Shown piece after piece: positions 28,026 through 36,413 of a DNA stretch of 61,995 bases. A program made the position numbers and the translations under genes. The notes beneath the pieces are model-generated. The model saw only the letters and a program-made list of their open reading frames with translations. It had not been told where the DNA came from and searched no databases. Every line of letters starts with the position of its first letter. The first letter of the stretch is position 1. This stretch comes from JBGTFE01 sp036403235 (GTDB lineage Bacteria; Acidobacteriota; Blastocatellia; Pyrinomonadales; Pyrinomonadaceae). The stretch covers positions 1-61,995 of the forward strand of contig DASWRI010000074.1 of assembly GCA_036403235.1 (NCBI GenBank). Direction: 5' to 3'.

Positions 28026-28041
28026 AAATTGTTAAAAAAAA

Positions 28042-28135
28042 TAGCCCGCAGATGACGCTGCTAAAGCAGATTTTCGCAGATTTATTTAAAAATTATCCGT
28101 GAAAATCTGCCGAATCCGTGAAAATCCGCGGGCTA
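28042..28135. repeat. Word palindrome P7 between convergent genes
   Basis: TAGCCCGC (28042-28049) pairs with GCGGGCTA (28128-28135). The arms repeat the words GCAGATTTT and AAAATCTGC / GTGAAAATC. Confidence 0.72.
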
Positions 28136-28140
28136 CTTTA

Positions 28141-28734
28141 TTACTTTGCTTTCGAGAGACTTTCTTTGGCAAGCTGGTTGGCTTTTTCGCTCGTGTCCTG
28201 CGCCTGCTTTATAATCCGCTTAAAATTTTCTTCCTTCTTTTTGAATTCTTCAAGCACGAAATCGCGCTGTTCGGCGTTTTTCGGGTCATAGCGGTCGCGT
28301 AGCAAAATCGCGAGCTGACGTCGTTCTTCAAAGGCTTCGGCGTATTTGCGAAGGCTTTCGGCTTTTAGATTGAGATAATTTTTGAAATCTTCGTTGACGT
28401 TCATTTGGCCGGCGCGCTCGATTTTCTCGATGGCTTCTTCGCCGAGTTTCGTCCCGTCGTTGATTTGATAAACGAGCTCATTGGAAATTTCCTTAACCTT
28501 TTTTTCGTCCTTATTGTTCATCGCGGTCTTTAACTCTTCGAGCCAGCCCGCGTTTTTCTGAAAAAGCGATTTGATTTGCTTGAGCTCGGCGTTTGCTTCA
28601 GCCACCAGATTTACCGATTCCTGCGTCTGGTCGAAAAAGCTTCCGGCCGTATCGCTCGAATCGCCCGCCGAAGAGCACGCGCCGCCAGCGAGGACAAAAA
28701 TCGACAGTAAAATTATAAAAATCACTCTTTTCAT
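28141..28734 (-). CDS. Coiled-coil lipoprotein of unknown function
   Basis: 197 residues from the ATG at 28734; longer in-frame starts run back into the upstream gene. A hydrophobic signal ends in GGAC (Cys20), so it is probably a lipoprotein, though the -3 residue is not typical. The rest is nearly all helical and charged, about 40-190, with KEISNELVYQ and KKEEENFKRIIKQAQ typical of a long coiled coil. It starts one base after the membrane-protein stop, so the two are one unit. No family recognised. Confidence 0.75.
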   Translation of the reverse strand: MKRVIFIILLSIFVLAGGACSSAGDSSDTAGSFFDQTQESVNLVAEANAELKQIKSLFQKNAGWLEELKTAMNNKDEKKVKEISNELVYQINDGTKLGEEAIEKIERAGQMNVNEDFKNYLNLKAESLRKYAEAFEERRQLAILLRDRYDPKNAEQRDFVLEEFKKKEENFKRIIKQAQDTSEKANQLAKESLSKAK

Positions 28735-28735
28735 T

Positions 28736-29788
28736 TCACTTAATAAGCCGAAAATTCCGGTTATATTTTCTGCGCCAGATAAAGCCGTCGAGAACGTAAT
28801 GCGTCCACTGCGGCAGGGCGAGCAGCGGAACGAGAAATATTTTCCAGCTTCGCCAATCCCAGTTTCCGCCAAACAGCCAGTTTTTTTCGTGCCAGACGCC
28901 GCGATGCCAGAAAATTTCCTCGACATAAGCCAGAGCCCAGAGCGTCGCCAGAAAAACAATCCAGTTGTGCGAAAGCGAGCGATAAAATCGGTTGGCCGTT
29001 TCGCGTCTGGAACGCGCGTAAAAATAAATCAGAGCGAAATACGGCACGCCGTGAATTATCACGTTCGTCACGGTAAAAGCGTAGTCCGAATTAAAAAAGA
29101 CGATGCCGACATACCAGCAAACGGCGGTCGTCGCGACGACGACGTCTTTGCCGATGTTCAAAAATCCTTTGGCGAAATACAGATAGACGGATTTTCCGAA
29201 ATACGCCGTGAGCGCGAGCGCGTAAACGGGAAAAAGAATTTTTTCGGTGAGTTGCGGCAAAGCATAAAAATCGTCTCTGACAAACCATTCGAAATTTCGC
29301 GGCAAACTCGTCATCCAGAAAGCGAGCGGGTAAACGGTCGCCAGATAAATCGCCGTCGTATCTATCCACCACGTCAGCTTCGATGTTTCCTTTAATTTCG
29401 CGCGATAAAGCGCCACCCAGCCGTATTGCTGGCGAACGAAATGAAAAACCGCGACGATGGCCAGCGCACGCCAAAACGTCAGCTCGCCTTCGGAATAAAG
29501 CGCGACGCCGAGCACGTAGCCGAAAATCGGAACGAGCGTGTACAGCCAGATTTTGTCCTTAAATTCGTCGGCGTCAAAATAAACTCTGAATGAAGTCGAC
29601 CAGACATGCGCGACATCAATCAAAAGAACGGCGGAAATCCACGTCCAGTCGGGCGATTCGTCATTCAAAATTCCGAGCTGCCAGCCGACCGCAAGCAGCA
29701 CGAGCGACGCGACCGCGCTGCCGAGAAAAACGGATAAATCCACCGGCGCGCTAAAAAGCCATTTCGATTGTGACGATGCTTCGTTCAT
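28736..29788 (-). CDS. Polytopic membrane protein of unknown function
   Basis: 350 residues with about eight membrane helices. Conserved-looking polar motifs sit at helix ends: DVAHVWSTSFRVYF, FHFVRQQYGW, IIHGVPYFALIYFYARS, EEIFWHRGVWHE and LPQWTHYVLDGFIWRR. The His-rich motifs spaced across the membrane resemble metal-binding membrane oxygenases or desaturase-like proteins, but I cannot name the family. It follows the flavoprotein gene across a palindrome and overlaps nothing. It may belong to the polyamine cluster upstream, as the last-but-one gene. Confidence 0.8.
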   Translation of the reverse strand: MNEASSQSKWLFSAPVDLSVFLGSAVASLVLLAVGWQLGILNDESPDWTWISAVLLIDVAHVWSTSFRVYFDADEFKDKIWLYTLVPIFGYVLGVALYSEGELTFWRALAIVAVFHFVRQQYGWVALYRAKLKETSKLTWWIDTTAIYLATVYPLAFWMTSLPRNFEWFVRDDFYALPQLTEKILFPVYALALTAYFGKSVYLYFAKGFLNIGKDVVVATTAVCWYVGIVFFNSDYAFTVTNVIIHGVPYFALIYFYARSRRETANRFYRSLSHNWIVFLATLWALAYVEEIFWHRGVWHEKNWLFGGNWDWRSWKIFLVPLLALPQWTHYVLDGFIWRRKYNRNFRLIK

Positions 29789-29815
29789 TACAAAAATTAT
29801 TCAAACAAGGTGGAA

Positions 29816-29911
29816 AGGATAAACAGGATGATAACTTTTTTATCTTCAAGTTTAAAATAAAACTCGAATCTTCTATTTACAAACGATTATCCTGTCTATC
29901 CTGTCTGAATT
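29816..29911. repeat. Word palindrome P8, enters the flavoprotein C-terminus
   Basis: Left arm (29816-29834) holds AGGATAAACAGGATGATAA; right arm (29887-29911) holds TTATCCTGTCTATCCTGTCT. The right arm includes the TAG (29896-29898) and the last four codons (IQTG) of the flavoprotein. Confidence 0.72.
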
Positions 29912-31515
29912 TCCCTTAAAATCTCGCCCGTCGCCCGGAGTCCGTGATAAAACGCTTCCTCGAAAAGCGCGACGCCGCTCAAATCCGAATGCGCGAAATG
30001 GATGTTTCGAAACGGCTGCTGCGCCGCTTCGCGCGCACCCGACCAGAGAAATCCGGTGCGCGGGGAAATCATCGCGTGTCCCCAGCGCATCACGTCGAGA
30101 CGCTCGGTCAAATCGTATATGTCCGGGTGCGCGCGGCTCAAATCCGTCAAAATGATATCGGCCAAATCCTTCCAGTCGAGGCCGAAAAGCCGCGCCCGCG
30201 CGTTTTCTTCGGCGCACATCGGATAATAATACGTCCAGACGGTCGCGCCGTAATCAATTTCTTTCTGGTGCGTCGCGTTAACGTAGCCGAGGCTCGGACT
30301 TTCGTACAGCACATTATCCCAGGCGAGCGGAAAATCTTTGACAAAACGCGGCGGTGGGCGGTCTTTTAAAAATAAATTCGCGACAAACCACGCGTTGTGC
30401 TCAAATTCCCTGACAAACGGCGGCGGTGCTTGCCGAAAATCGCGGATTAAATAATTGGCCGTAAAAATCGGCGCGGAGAAAATCGCTTTTTCGGCGCGAA
30501 TTCCTTTAAGCTCGTTTGTTTCCGTATTCAGACAAACGATTTCGACGCCTTTTTCGTTCGGGATGATTTCGAGCGCGATTGTTTTCAGACGCGTTTTATC
30601 GCTCAATTTTTCCTGAAAATGATTGATGAACCGGCCGTTGCCTTCGGGAAAAGTGATAAAAGGCTGCGATTCTCCGCCCGAACGGCGGACGCGCGAGCAG
30701 AAATAAAAAAGTCCGGCCCAGGCGGAAGTCTGGTCAAGTTTCAAACCGTAATCGTCGCGCGTCGCGTAATCGCAGTACCAGAAAAGCCTCTCGGACGTAA
30801 AGCCCTTTTCTCTCAACCACTGGCCGAAGGAAATTTTATCGAGCGCGGTGACTTCGGCGTCGGTCGAAGCGTTTCCGACCGGCACGACAAAAGCGCGGCG
30901 GCCTTGCGCGTCACGCCATCTGACCCAGAAATCGATTTGTTTTTGAAACTCGGCGAACTGTCGTTTTTCTTCCTCGCTCTCGCCGACTTTTAAATACAGG
31001 CCTTCATACCAGCGGCCTTTGTAAAAAACTCGCTCCTCCGGTTCGCGGCAGAGAAATTGTTCTTTGATTAAAATCTCGCCCGACGCGTTTCGGCCTTCGG
31101 TCAAATTCATCTCGTCGAGAAGCGAGATGAGCTCGGCGTTTTCCTGAAACGGGACGGGCAGATAGTGCGCGCCCCACGGGTAGCCGACCAGACTCGATGT
31201 GCCGCTCTGCGCCGTCCCGCCGATTTTGCTTTCGAGCTCGATAATCGTGAAATCGTCGAAATTTTTCCGCAAAAATTCCCATCCGGCCGTTAATCCCGCC
31301 ACGCCGCCGCCGACAATCGCGACTTTGACGTTTTCCCAGTTGTTTGCCGGGACTTCGAGATTTCTGTTTTCTCTTAAAATATGACCGACGTTGACGTTTG
31401 CGCCGACAATTTCGCCTTCGGGAAAATTTTTGGCGGAATCCGACCTGCAAGCCGCCAGAGCGAAAGGCAAGCCTAAAAATGCAGATAAAATTTCGCGACG
31501 CGTAAAGGTTGACAT
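29896..31515 (-). CDS. Exported FAD-dependent amine-oxidase-like oxidoreductase
   Basis: 539 residues. A Tat-type signal (TRREILSAFLGLPFALAAC) is seen, with a possible lipobox AAC. The FAD-binding motif VAIVGGGVAGLTAGWEF (about 64-81) and the family's IIELESKIGGTAQSG follow. It resembles flavin amine oxidases and protoporphyrinogen/phytoene-type oxidases. It is the downstream gene of a tightly packed polyamine cluster (stop-to-start gap four bases after the thioredoxin-like gene), which makes a polyamine substrate attractive but unproven. Its extreme C-terminus is encoded by repeat P8. Confidence 0.88.
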   Translation of the reverse strand: MSTFTRREILSAFLGLPFALAACRSDSAKNFPEGEIVGANVNVGHILRENRNLEVPANNWENVKVAIVGGGVAGLTAGWEFLRKNFDDFTIIELESKIGGTAQSGTSSLVGYPWGAHYLPVPFQENAELISLLDEMNLTEGRNASGEILIKEQFLCREPEERVFYKGRWYEGLYLKVGESEEEKRQFAEFQKQIDFWVRWRDAQGRRAFVVPVGNASTDAEVTALDKISFGQWLREKGFTSERLFWYCDYATRDDYGLKLDQTSAWAGLFYFCSRVRRSGGESQPFITFPEGNGRFINHFQEKLSDKTRLKTIALEIIPNEKGVEIVCLNTETNELKGIRAEKAIFSAPIFTANYLIRDFRQAPPPFVREFEHNAWFVANLFLKDRPPPRFVKDFPLAWDNVLYESPSLGYVNATHQKEIDYGATVWTYYYPMCAEENARARLFGLDWKDLADIILTDLSRAHPDIYDLTERLDVMRWGHAMISPRTGFLWSGAREAAQQPFRNIHFAHSDLSGVALFEEAFYHGLRATGEILREIQTG

Positions 31516-31519
31516 AAAA

Positions 31520-31849
31520 CTAGGAATTTAGGAGTTGATTTATTTTATTTTGGACATATTCCTTGTTTTTTAAACTAACTTCAAGCGCAATTTTGTTTCC
31601 ATCTTTGAAATACGCTAGAGCTGTAACGCCGCTGAGACGCAAATTTCTTAGCAAATCAAAAAGATGAGGCTGGTCAACATCAAGCGAATAAAATTTTACT
31701 TTTCTTCCAAATTCAAATTCCAATTCTTTCAAGATTTCCTTCATCTCATTGTCGAGGCGATTCCATTCCGCCCAAAAATGAATTATGACAACGCCTTTCG
31801 CTCGGATAAAAGAATTAAAATCTTCAACGCTTTTTATTTCTTCAGGCAT
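31520..31849 (-). CDS. Thioredoxin-fold protein lacking the CxxC motif
   Basis: 109 residues. The fold is clear: VVIIHFWAEWNRLDNEMK, then VKFYSLDVDQPHLFDLLRNLRLSGVTALAYFKDGNKI with the cis-Pro position replaced. The active site that should read WCGPC reads WNRLD, so it cannot do disulfide exchange. Its start abuts the aminopropyltransferase stop with no base between, and the flavoprotein starts four bases after it. It is probably an adaptor or folding partner for one of them. Confidence 0.83.
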   Translation of the reverse strand: MPEEIKSVEDFNSFIRAKGVVIIHFWAEWNRLDNEMKEILKELEFEFGRKVKFYSLDVDQPHLFDLLRNLRLSGVTALAYFKDGNKIALEVSLKNKEYVQNKINQLLNS

Positions 31850-33370
31850 TTACTCGAATCTCCGCCATTCGGTTTCGTAATATCTGACAAGCGCCTGATT
31901 GTCCAAGCGGTTTATCTCGATTTCCTCGTTCGGCAGAGACGTGTCGGACGAAAAATCGAACATCGAGGCGAAAGATTTATCGTTCAGAAATTTCAATTCG
32001 ATATTCGCGGGCGGTTTCGTCGGCGCGTCAAACGGCTGAAGCTTTGCCAGCGCGTATCCCCAGATGCCGAAGCTCGGGACGGTCGTTTGATACGGTTTGA
32101 CCGTAAAACCGGCGGCTTCGAGCGTTTTGATGATGCACCAGTAGGAATTTCGCGCCATCAAAGGCGACGTCGTTTGGACGACGACCGCCGAATCGGGTTT
32201 TAATTTCGCTTTCAGAAGATTGTAAAACCTGGTCGTGTAGAGCTTTCCGAGCGCGAAATTGTTCGGGTCGGGAAAATCGACGATGGCGACGTCGAACGGC
32301 TCGGTTTCGGCGCTGTCGAGCCAGACGAAAGCGTCGTTGTTTATCACCGAAACTTTCGGATTTTCAAACGAATGGCGGTTTAATTCGGCGAGCGCCGGAA
32401 CGGCTTTCGAGATTTGCGTCATCGCCGGGTCGAGGTCGACGAGCGTGACGCTTTCGACCGACGGATATTTCAAAATTTCGCGCACCGCCAGCCCGTCGCC
32501 GCCGCCGAGAACCAAAACGCGTTTCGCGTTCGCGCCGTAAGCGGCAAACGCCGGATGAACGAGCGCTTCGTGATAGCGATATTCGTCGAACGAATTAAAC
32601 TGCAGATTTCCGTTCAGGAAAAGCGAATATCCGGTTTTGCCTTTGGTAACGACGATGCGCTGGTAGGACGACGATTTCGCGTAAATTATATTGTCGGCAA
32701 ACAGCGCGTCTTCGGCCAGAGACGTCAGCGTGTCGGCTTTGATAAATCCGATGAGCAGCAAAACGATGATGATGAAGCCTTTTATACGCAATACGTTGAC
32801 ATTTTTTTTGATAAGCGGCTCAAGCAGCCACGTCGCCCAGATGGCGACTCCGGCGTTGAGCATTCCGAAAAGCATCGACGTGCGATTTAAGCCTAATTTC
32901 GGAACGAGAAAAAGCGGGAAAAGCAAGGACGCGACGAGCGCGCCGATGTAGTCGAAAGCGAGAACGCGCGAAATTAAATCCTTAAAATCGAGCTCGTCCT
33001 TTAAAATCCGCATCAGCAGCGGGATTTCGAGGCCGACCAGAGTTCCGATAAAAAAGACCGTTCCGTAAAGCACAAACGCGAAATACGAAAGCTTGGCGAA
33101 AGCAAAAAAAAGCAGCGGCGCGGAAAATCCGCCGATGACGGCGACGGCGAGCTCGACGTCGACGAATTTTTCGGCCAGATTTTTCTCGATAAATTTCGAG
33201 AGATACGAGCCGATGCCCATCGCAAAAAGATAGATGCCGATGATTAAGGAAAACTGCGTGACCGAATCGCCGAGCACGTAAGAAGAAAGCGTTCCGGCGA
33301 GCAGCTCGTAAATCAAGCCGCAGGTGGCGATGATGAGAACGTTTAGAAATAAAAGCGGTGTCTTGTTCAT
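31850..33370 (-). CDS. Membrane-fused polyamine aminopropyltransferase (spermidine-synthase-like)
   Basis: 506 residues. About seven membrane helices (1-230) are joined to a spermidine-synthase-type methyltransferase fold, with the SAM-like motif LVLGGGDGLAVREIL (about 285-300), a DLDPAM acidic residue and the DFPDPNN loop, typical of the catalytic Asp region. It would transfer an aminopropyl group from decarboxylated SAM, made by the SpeD of the same cluster, to an amine. The membrane domain suggests a lipid-proximal or exported acceptor. Family members of this shape recur beside DUF350 and DUF4178 genes. Confidence 0.9.
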   Translation of the reverse strand: MNKTPLLFLNVLIIATCGLIYELLAGTLSSYVLGDSVTQFSLIIGIYLFAMGIGSYLSKFIEKNLAEKFVDVELAVAVIGGFSAPLLFFAFAKLSYFAFVLYGTVFFIGTLVGLEIPLLMRILKDELDFKDLISRVLAFDYIGALVASLLFPLFLVPKLGLNRTSMLFGMLNAGVAIWATWLLEPLIKKNVNVLRIKGFIIIVLLLIGFIKADTLTSLAEDALFADNIIYAKSSSYQRIVVTKGKTGYSLFLNGNLQFNSFDEYRYHEALVHPAFAAYGANAKRVLVLGGGDGLAVREILKYPSVESVTLVDLDPAMTQISKAVPALAELNRHSFENPKVSVINNDAFVWLDSAETEPFDVAIVDFPDPNNFALGKLYTTRFYNLLKAKLKPDSAVVVQTTSPLMARNSYWCIIKTLEAAGFTVKPYQTTVPSFGIWGYALAKLQPFDAPTKPPANIELKFLNDKSFASMFDFSSDTSLPNEEIEINRLDNQALVRYYETEWRRFE

Positions 33371-33372
33371 TT

Positions 33373-33453
33373 AAAAAAACGGAAAATGCAAAACGGAAAA
33401 TGGAGAACGAAACAAAATGCGGTCATTTTCCACTTTCCACTTTCCGTTTTTCC
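33373..33453. repeat. Word palindrome P9 inside the polyamine cluster
   Basis: The left arm has AACGGAAAATG repeated, the right arm has CATTTTCCACTTTCC and CTTTCCGTTTTTCC. It lies between DUF350 and the aminopropyltransferase, both on the minus strand. Confidence 0.68.
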
Positions 33454-33460
33454 AGTATAT

Positions 33461-33778
33461 TTATCTCGTTTGAACGGCGGACGGCGCGCTTCCGCTATCG
33501 CTCGTGCCGATGGGCGAATCGCCCTGAATGGCCGCTGAAATTATTAACGCGATGCCGATAATTATTGCGCCGATGATAATCGCCAGAGCCGTATTCTGGT
33601 CATCTTCGATTTCCTTTTTAACCGAGAAAGGCGCGACTTTGACGACGACGAAAAAAGCGATGGCAAAGACGATTAAGCCGATAAACACAAAAATTACGGT
33701 CGTCGCCAGAACGGGCAGAAGGTCTTGAAATTTAACGACAAAACCGAGTGAAATCAAATTAGCTAAAAAATTCGACAT
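33461..33778 (-). CDS. DUF350 family membrane protein
   Basis: 105 residues, about three hydrophobic segments (20-50, 65-90). Seen: TTVIFVFIGLIVFAIAFFVV and ALAIIIGAIIIGIALIISAAIQG, the pattern of DUF350 (YjfL-like) proteins. Its role is unknown, but these often accompany polyamine and envelope-stress genes. Its ribosome site, GGAGG, lies inside the last codons of the 48-residue microprotein directly before it. The C-tail is Ser/Gly-rich. Confidence 0.86.
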   Translation of the reverse strand: MSNFLANLISLGFVVKFQDLLPVLATTVIFVFIGLIVFAIAFFVVVKVAPFSVKKEIEDDQNTALAIIIGAIIIGIALIISAAIQGDSPIGTSDSGSAPSAVQTR

Positions 33779-33925
33779 TTATTTTCCTCCACGAAAACCG
33801 CCGTAGAAAAACGGCGTTCCAAGTCTTGATTTGCTTCCCGAATTGGCAAACTCCCAGCCAAACCACGAAGCCGACGCATAAATAAGAATTACTCCGATTC
33901 CAAGAATTAAAAATAGTGCTTTCAT
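33779..33925 (-). CDS. 48-residue single-pass membrane microprotein
   Basis: A 49-codon frame that short-gene filters usually miss. Translation begins MKALFLILGIGVILIYA, one membrane helix (3-20), followed by WFGWEF and a basic, Gly-rich tail ending GGFRGGK. Its TAA directly abuts the ATG of DUF350 with no gap, and its Gly codons supply the Shine-Dalgarno for DUF350. The gene fills the otherwise empty gap in the cluster. It is preceded on the left side by word palindrome P10. No homologue is known to me. Confidence 0.72.
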   Translation of the reverse strand: MKALFLILGIGVILIYASASWFGWEFANSGSKSRLGTPFFYGGFRGGK

Positions 33926-33934
33926 AAATTTATA

Positions 33935-34023
33935 AAGTTGACAGAGTTGCCGAAGTTACGAAGTTGCAGAGTTAAAAACTTCTTCTAACTCTGCAACTTC
34001 GGCAACTCTGTCAACTCTGTGAA
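33935..34023. repeat. Word palindrome P10, includes the DUF4178 stop
   Basis: Left arm (33935-33973) repeats AAGTTGACAG, AGTTGCCG and AAGTTGCAG; right arm (33987-34023) has AACTCTGCAACTTCGG and CAACTCTGTCAACTCTG. It includes the TGA (34011-34013) and the last codons of DUF4178. Confidence 0.8.
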
Positions 34024-35924
34024 CTATTCCCAAACATACTTTCGCTCCAGCGTCTCGATTCGAACGCGTATTTACGGAACAGACCGAGCAGCGGAAAAAT
34101 CGCCAGGATGACGAACGCGCAGCAGAAATTTACGCCGCGCGAGACGTTTTGCTCGACTTTGAGCGAAATGTTTAAAGGCTGCTGGAAATTCTGCCACGTG
34201 CCTTCAACCTTTAAAGTATATTTTCCCGCCGGCAGAGAAGAAATCGTCGCGTCCTGCGTCTGGCTGCCTTCCGTCCACGCGCCGTCGCTGTCCGAGCCCG
34301 AATAATATTCAATCGGAATGTTTACCGACTCTAATTCCTGACTTTGGTCGTTAATCAAATCGACGTCTAACTCCGCATAAGCGTTTTCGACGGGCGAACT
34401 GGCCGTAATTCGCACGTTTCGATTTCCCTTGAGCTCAAACGGCTGGCTGAAAGCGGCCTGCGGCGTGGTCGCGCTCGCCGGCGGCTGGAGCGTTATCGTC
34501 TCGTTCAAAGGCGTGTTCGTCAAGCTGAAAGGCAGCATAAAAATAGCCGTCACGCAGAGCAGACCGAGCAGCGCAAAACCCCATTTGATATAAAATCCGC
34601 CGATAAAAGGCTGATTCGGCGCGACCGACCACGGCTTTGGCAAATCCTGAACGCTGAACGCTTTTTCGATTTCGGCGTTCGTCATATAAACGCCGACCGA
34701 CCAGTTCATCTCGTTGTCGGTCGTCTCCTGCGAGAGCATCAAAGGCGGCGCGACGTAATCGATGGCGCGGACGGTTTCGCCCTGCTCGACGCGCCAGTAA
34801 AATTCGCCGACGACATATTCAATGACGGCGGGCGCGTCCTGAAAAATCTTGAAACTCTTGCCGTTGTAAGTAACGGTCGTGCCAAGCACGACGACGTCCG
34901 CCGGATTAACCGGCTCGACAAAATTCCAGTGATTGTCCGAATGAACCAGCCAGCGAAAACCGACCTGCGGATTGTAAAGCAGATATTCGTGCCAGAAATA
35001 CTTGGCGCCTTCAATCGTCACGCTTCTCACCGTCGCGCCGATGAGCTTAAACTGGACGTCGTTTTGAAAAGTTCCGACCGCGCCAATCGGCAAAGCGAAT
35101 TCGGGCGCGTCCGGTTTCGGCGAAAGCGCCTTCAGATACGAAAGCTTGCCCTGATTTACGTCGAGCAGCGAAGAGCAATACGGGCAGGTGACGCGCTCGG
35201 CTTTGTCGGGCGCGGTCAGAGTTAAAGCGCCGCCGCAATTCGGACAGCCCATCGCGTCGGCCGAAACTTTTCTCGCTTCTCTTTGAACCGATTTTGCGTC
35301 GCCGAGACCGATTTCTTCGAGCGTTACCTGGCTTCCGACAAAAACCCAGGGCGGCGACAAACTGTAGTCAATCGTCGCAAAAGCGTTGTTTTGACCGGAC
35401 AAATCGGCGTAATTGCTTTTTTCGTTCGGCTCTAATTTATATGGAATCTCGCCGTCCGCCGCTGCCGCCGTCGCCGTTCCCTTTTCCGTCACCATCAAAG
35501 GCGTTTTGTTCGGAATCGCATCGACGGTCTGGCCAAGCTGTAAATTTTCAAACGCCGGAACCTCCGCGCCCTGCGGCAGCGGTTGATAAAAAGTCAGGTA
35601 AAATCGCCCTTGCGCTTCGGCCAGCCAGCCGACCCAGCCGTTCGAGAAAGTCGCGTACCACTCGTCCCAGAACCCGCCGAGCTCGTGCCGGTTTTGCGCG
35701 CGTCCGGTCAGCTCGAAGCGATGACCGCCGAAAGTTCCTTTCAGACCGAGCTTGAGCGGCGATTCGGAGTCCATTATTTCCGCAACTTTTCCCAAATCGT
35801 CGAGGCCTCTATCGGTGCGCGCGACGGCCGAGCGGCAAAACGGACAAATCAAAACAATGGTTGAACCGGCTTTGAATTCAATCGGCGCGGCACACGACGG
35901 ACAATTTGCCTGTAAAACGCTCAA
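34011..35924 (-). CDS. DUF4178 zinc-ribbon membrane protein
   Basis: 637 residues. Two zinc-ribbon motifs, CPSC-CPFC near 9-33 and CPNC-CPYC near 230-255, each precede a DUF4178-type beta domain (about 60-210 and 280-400: GTFGGHRFELTGRAQNRHE, WDEWYATFSNGWVGWLAEAQGRFYL and EYLLYNPQVGFRWLVHSDNHWNF). Two membrane helices (about 455-475 and 600-620) flank a periplasmic region. Biochemical role unknown; the family recurs with SpeD and spermidine synthase. Its start overlaps speD by four bases, so the two are coupled. Confidence 0.85.
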   Translation of the reverse strand: MSVLQANCPSCAAPIEFKAGSTIVLICPFCRSAVARTDRGLDDLGKVAEIMDSESPLKLGLKGTFGGHRFELTGRAQNRHELGGFWDEWYATFSNGWVGWLAEAQGRFYLTFYQPLPQGAEVPAFENLQLGQTVDAIPNKTPLMVTEKGTATAAAADGEIPYKLEPNEKSNYADLSGQNNAFATIDYSLSPPWVFVGSQVTLEEIGLGDAKSVQREARKVSADAMGCPNCGGALTLTAPDKAERVTCPYCSSLLDVNQGKLSYLKALSPKPDAPEFALPIGAVGTFQNDVQFKLIGATVRSVTIEGAKYFWHEYLLYNPQVGFRWLVHSDNHWNFVEPVNPADVVVLGTTVTYNGKSFKIFQDAPAVIEYVVGEFYWRVEQGETVRAIDYVAPPLMLSQETTDNEMNWSVGVYMTNAEIEKAFSVQDLPKPWSVAPNQPFIGGFYIKWGFALLGLLCVTAIFMLPFSLTNTPLNETITLQPPASATTPQAAFSQPFELKGNRNVRITASSPVENAYAELDVDLINDQSQELESVNIPIEYYSGSDSDGAWTEGSQTQDATISSLPAGKYTLKVEGTWQNFQQPLNISLKVEQNVSRGVNFCCAFVILAIFPLLGLFRKYAFESRRWSESMFGNSSQS

Positions 35925-36316
35925 ATTTCACCTCCGGCGATATGTTTTTTTTTGATTTCGATTTTCGGATTTTGATTTCCGCGCTCGATTTTCGTGACTC
36001 TGACGTTCTCCGCCTCGAGCATCTGTTTGAGATTCGCTTCCCAGCTCCATTCAGGGCGCGTGCGACAGCAGTAGAGATTAAAAGTCGCGATTTTGTGTTC
36101 CGGATAGGTATGGCAGGCGAGATGCGATTCGGTCAGCATCACGAGCGCGGTCACGCCGCCTTCGCCGCCGAATTTATGCCAGAGCGGCCGGTTGACGGTT
36201 TTCAAACCCAAATCCGCGATAAGACGCGCAAAAATAGAGCGAAGCGTCGCTTCGTCACGCAGCAGATTTTCGTTACATTCTTCGGCTTCGACGAGCCACT
36301 CGGTTCCGACAATCAT
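35921..36316 (-). CDS. speD: S-adenosylmethionine decarboxylase proenzyme (pyruvoyl type)
   Basis: 131 residues, the short bacterial form. Self-cleavage site E63-S64 in LTESHLACHTYPE, from which Ser becomes the pyruvoyl group; His69 and Cys83/84 (YCC) match the proton donors. It makes decarboxylated SAM, the aminopropyl donor for the membrane-fused aminopropyltransferase downstream. It is first in the minus-strand cluster, so its start region (36317-36413) is likely where the cluster promoter lies. The C-tail is basic (KIEIKKKH). Confidence 0.95.
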   Translation of the reverse strand: MIVGTEWLVEAEECNENLLRDEATLRSIFARLIADLGLKTVNRPLWHKFGGEGGVTALVMLTESHLACHTYPEHKIATFNLYCCRTRPEWSWEANLKQMLEAENVRVTKIERGNQNPKIEIKKKHIAGGEI

Positions 36317-36389
36317 TTTTGAGTAAACCTGAAATCTCTACGAATCCGCAATCGAAAAAGTTTTTGAACTTACTCGAACGCAACTGCGT

Positions 36390-36395
36390 TATAAT
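36390..36395 (+). promoter_or_regulatory. -10 box of the secreted beta-propeller-like lipoprotein gene
   Basis: A perfect TATAAT in the 97 bp spacer between divergent speD and the gene at 36414. The nearest -35 candidate, TTGAAC (36364-36369), is 20 bp away, longer than ideal. Confidence 0.4.
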
Positions 36396-36413
36396 TTTTT
36401 CTCGCGGTGAAGT

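Noticed and set aside
28735..28959. A longer start for the coiled-coil lipoprotein
   Set aside because: It would lie inside the membrane-protein gene and hide the lipoprotein signal.
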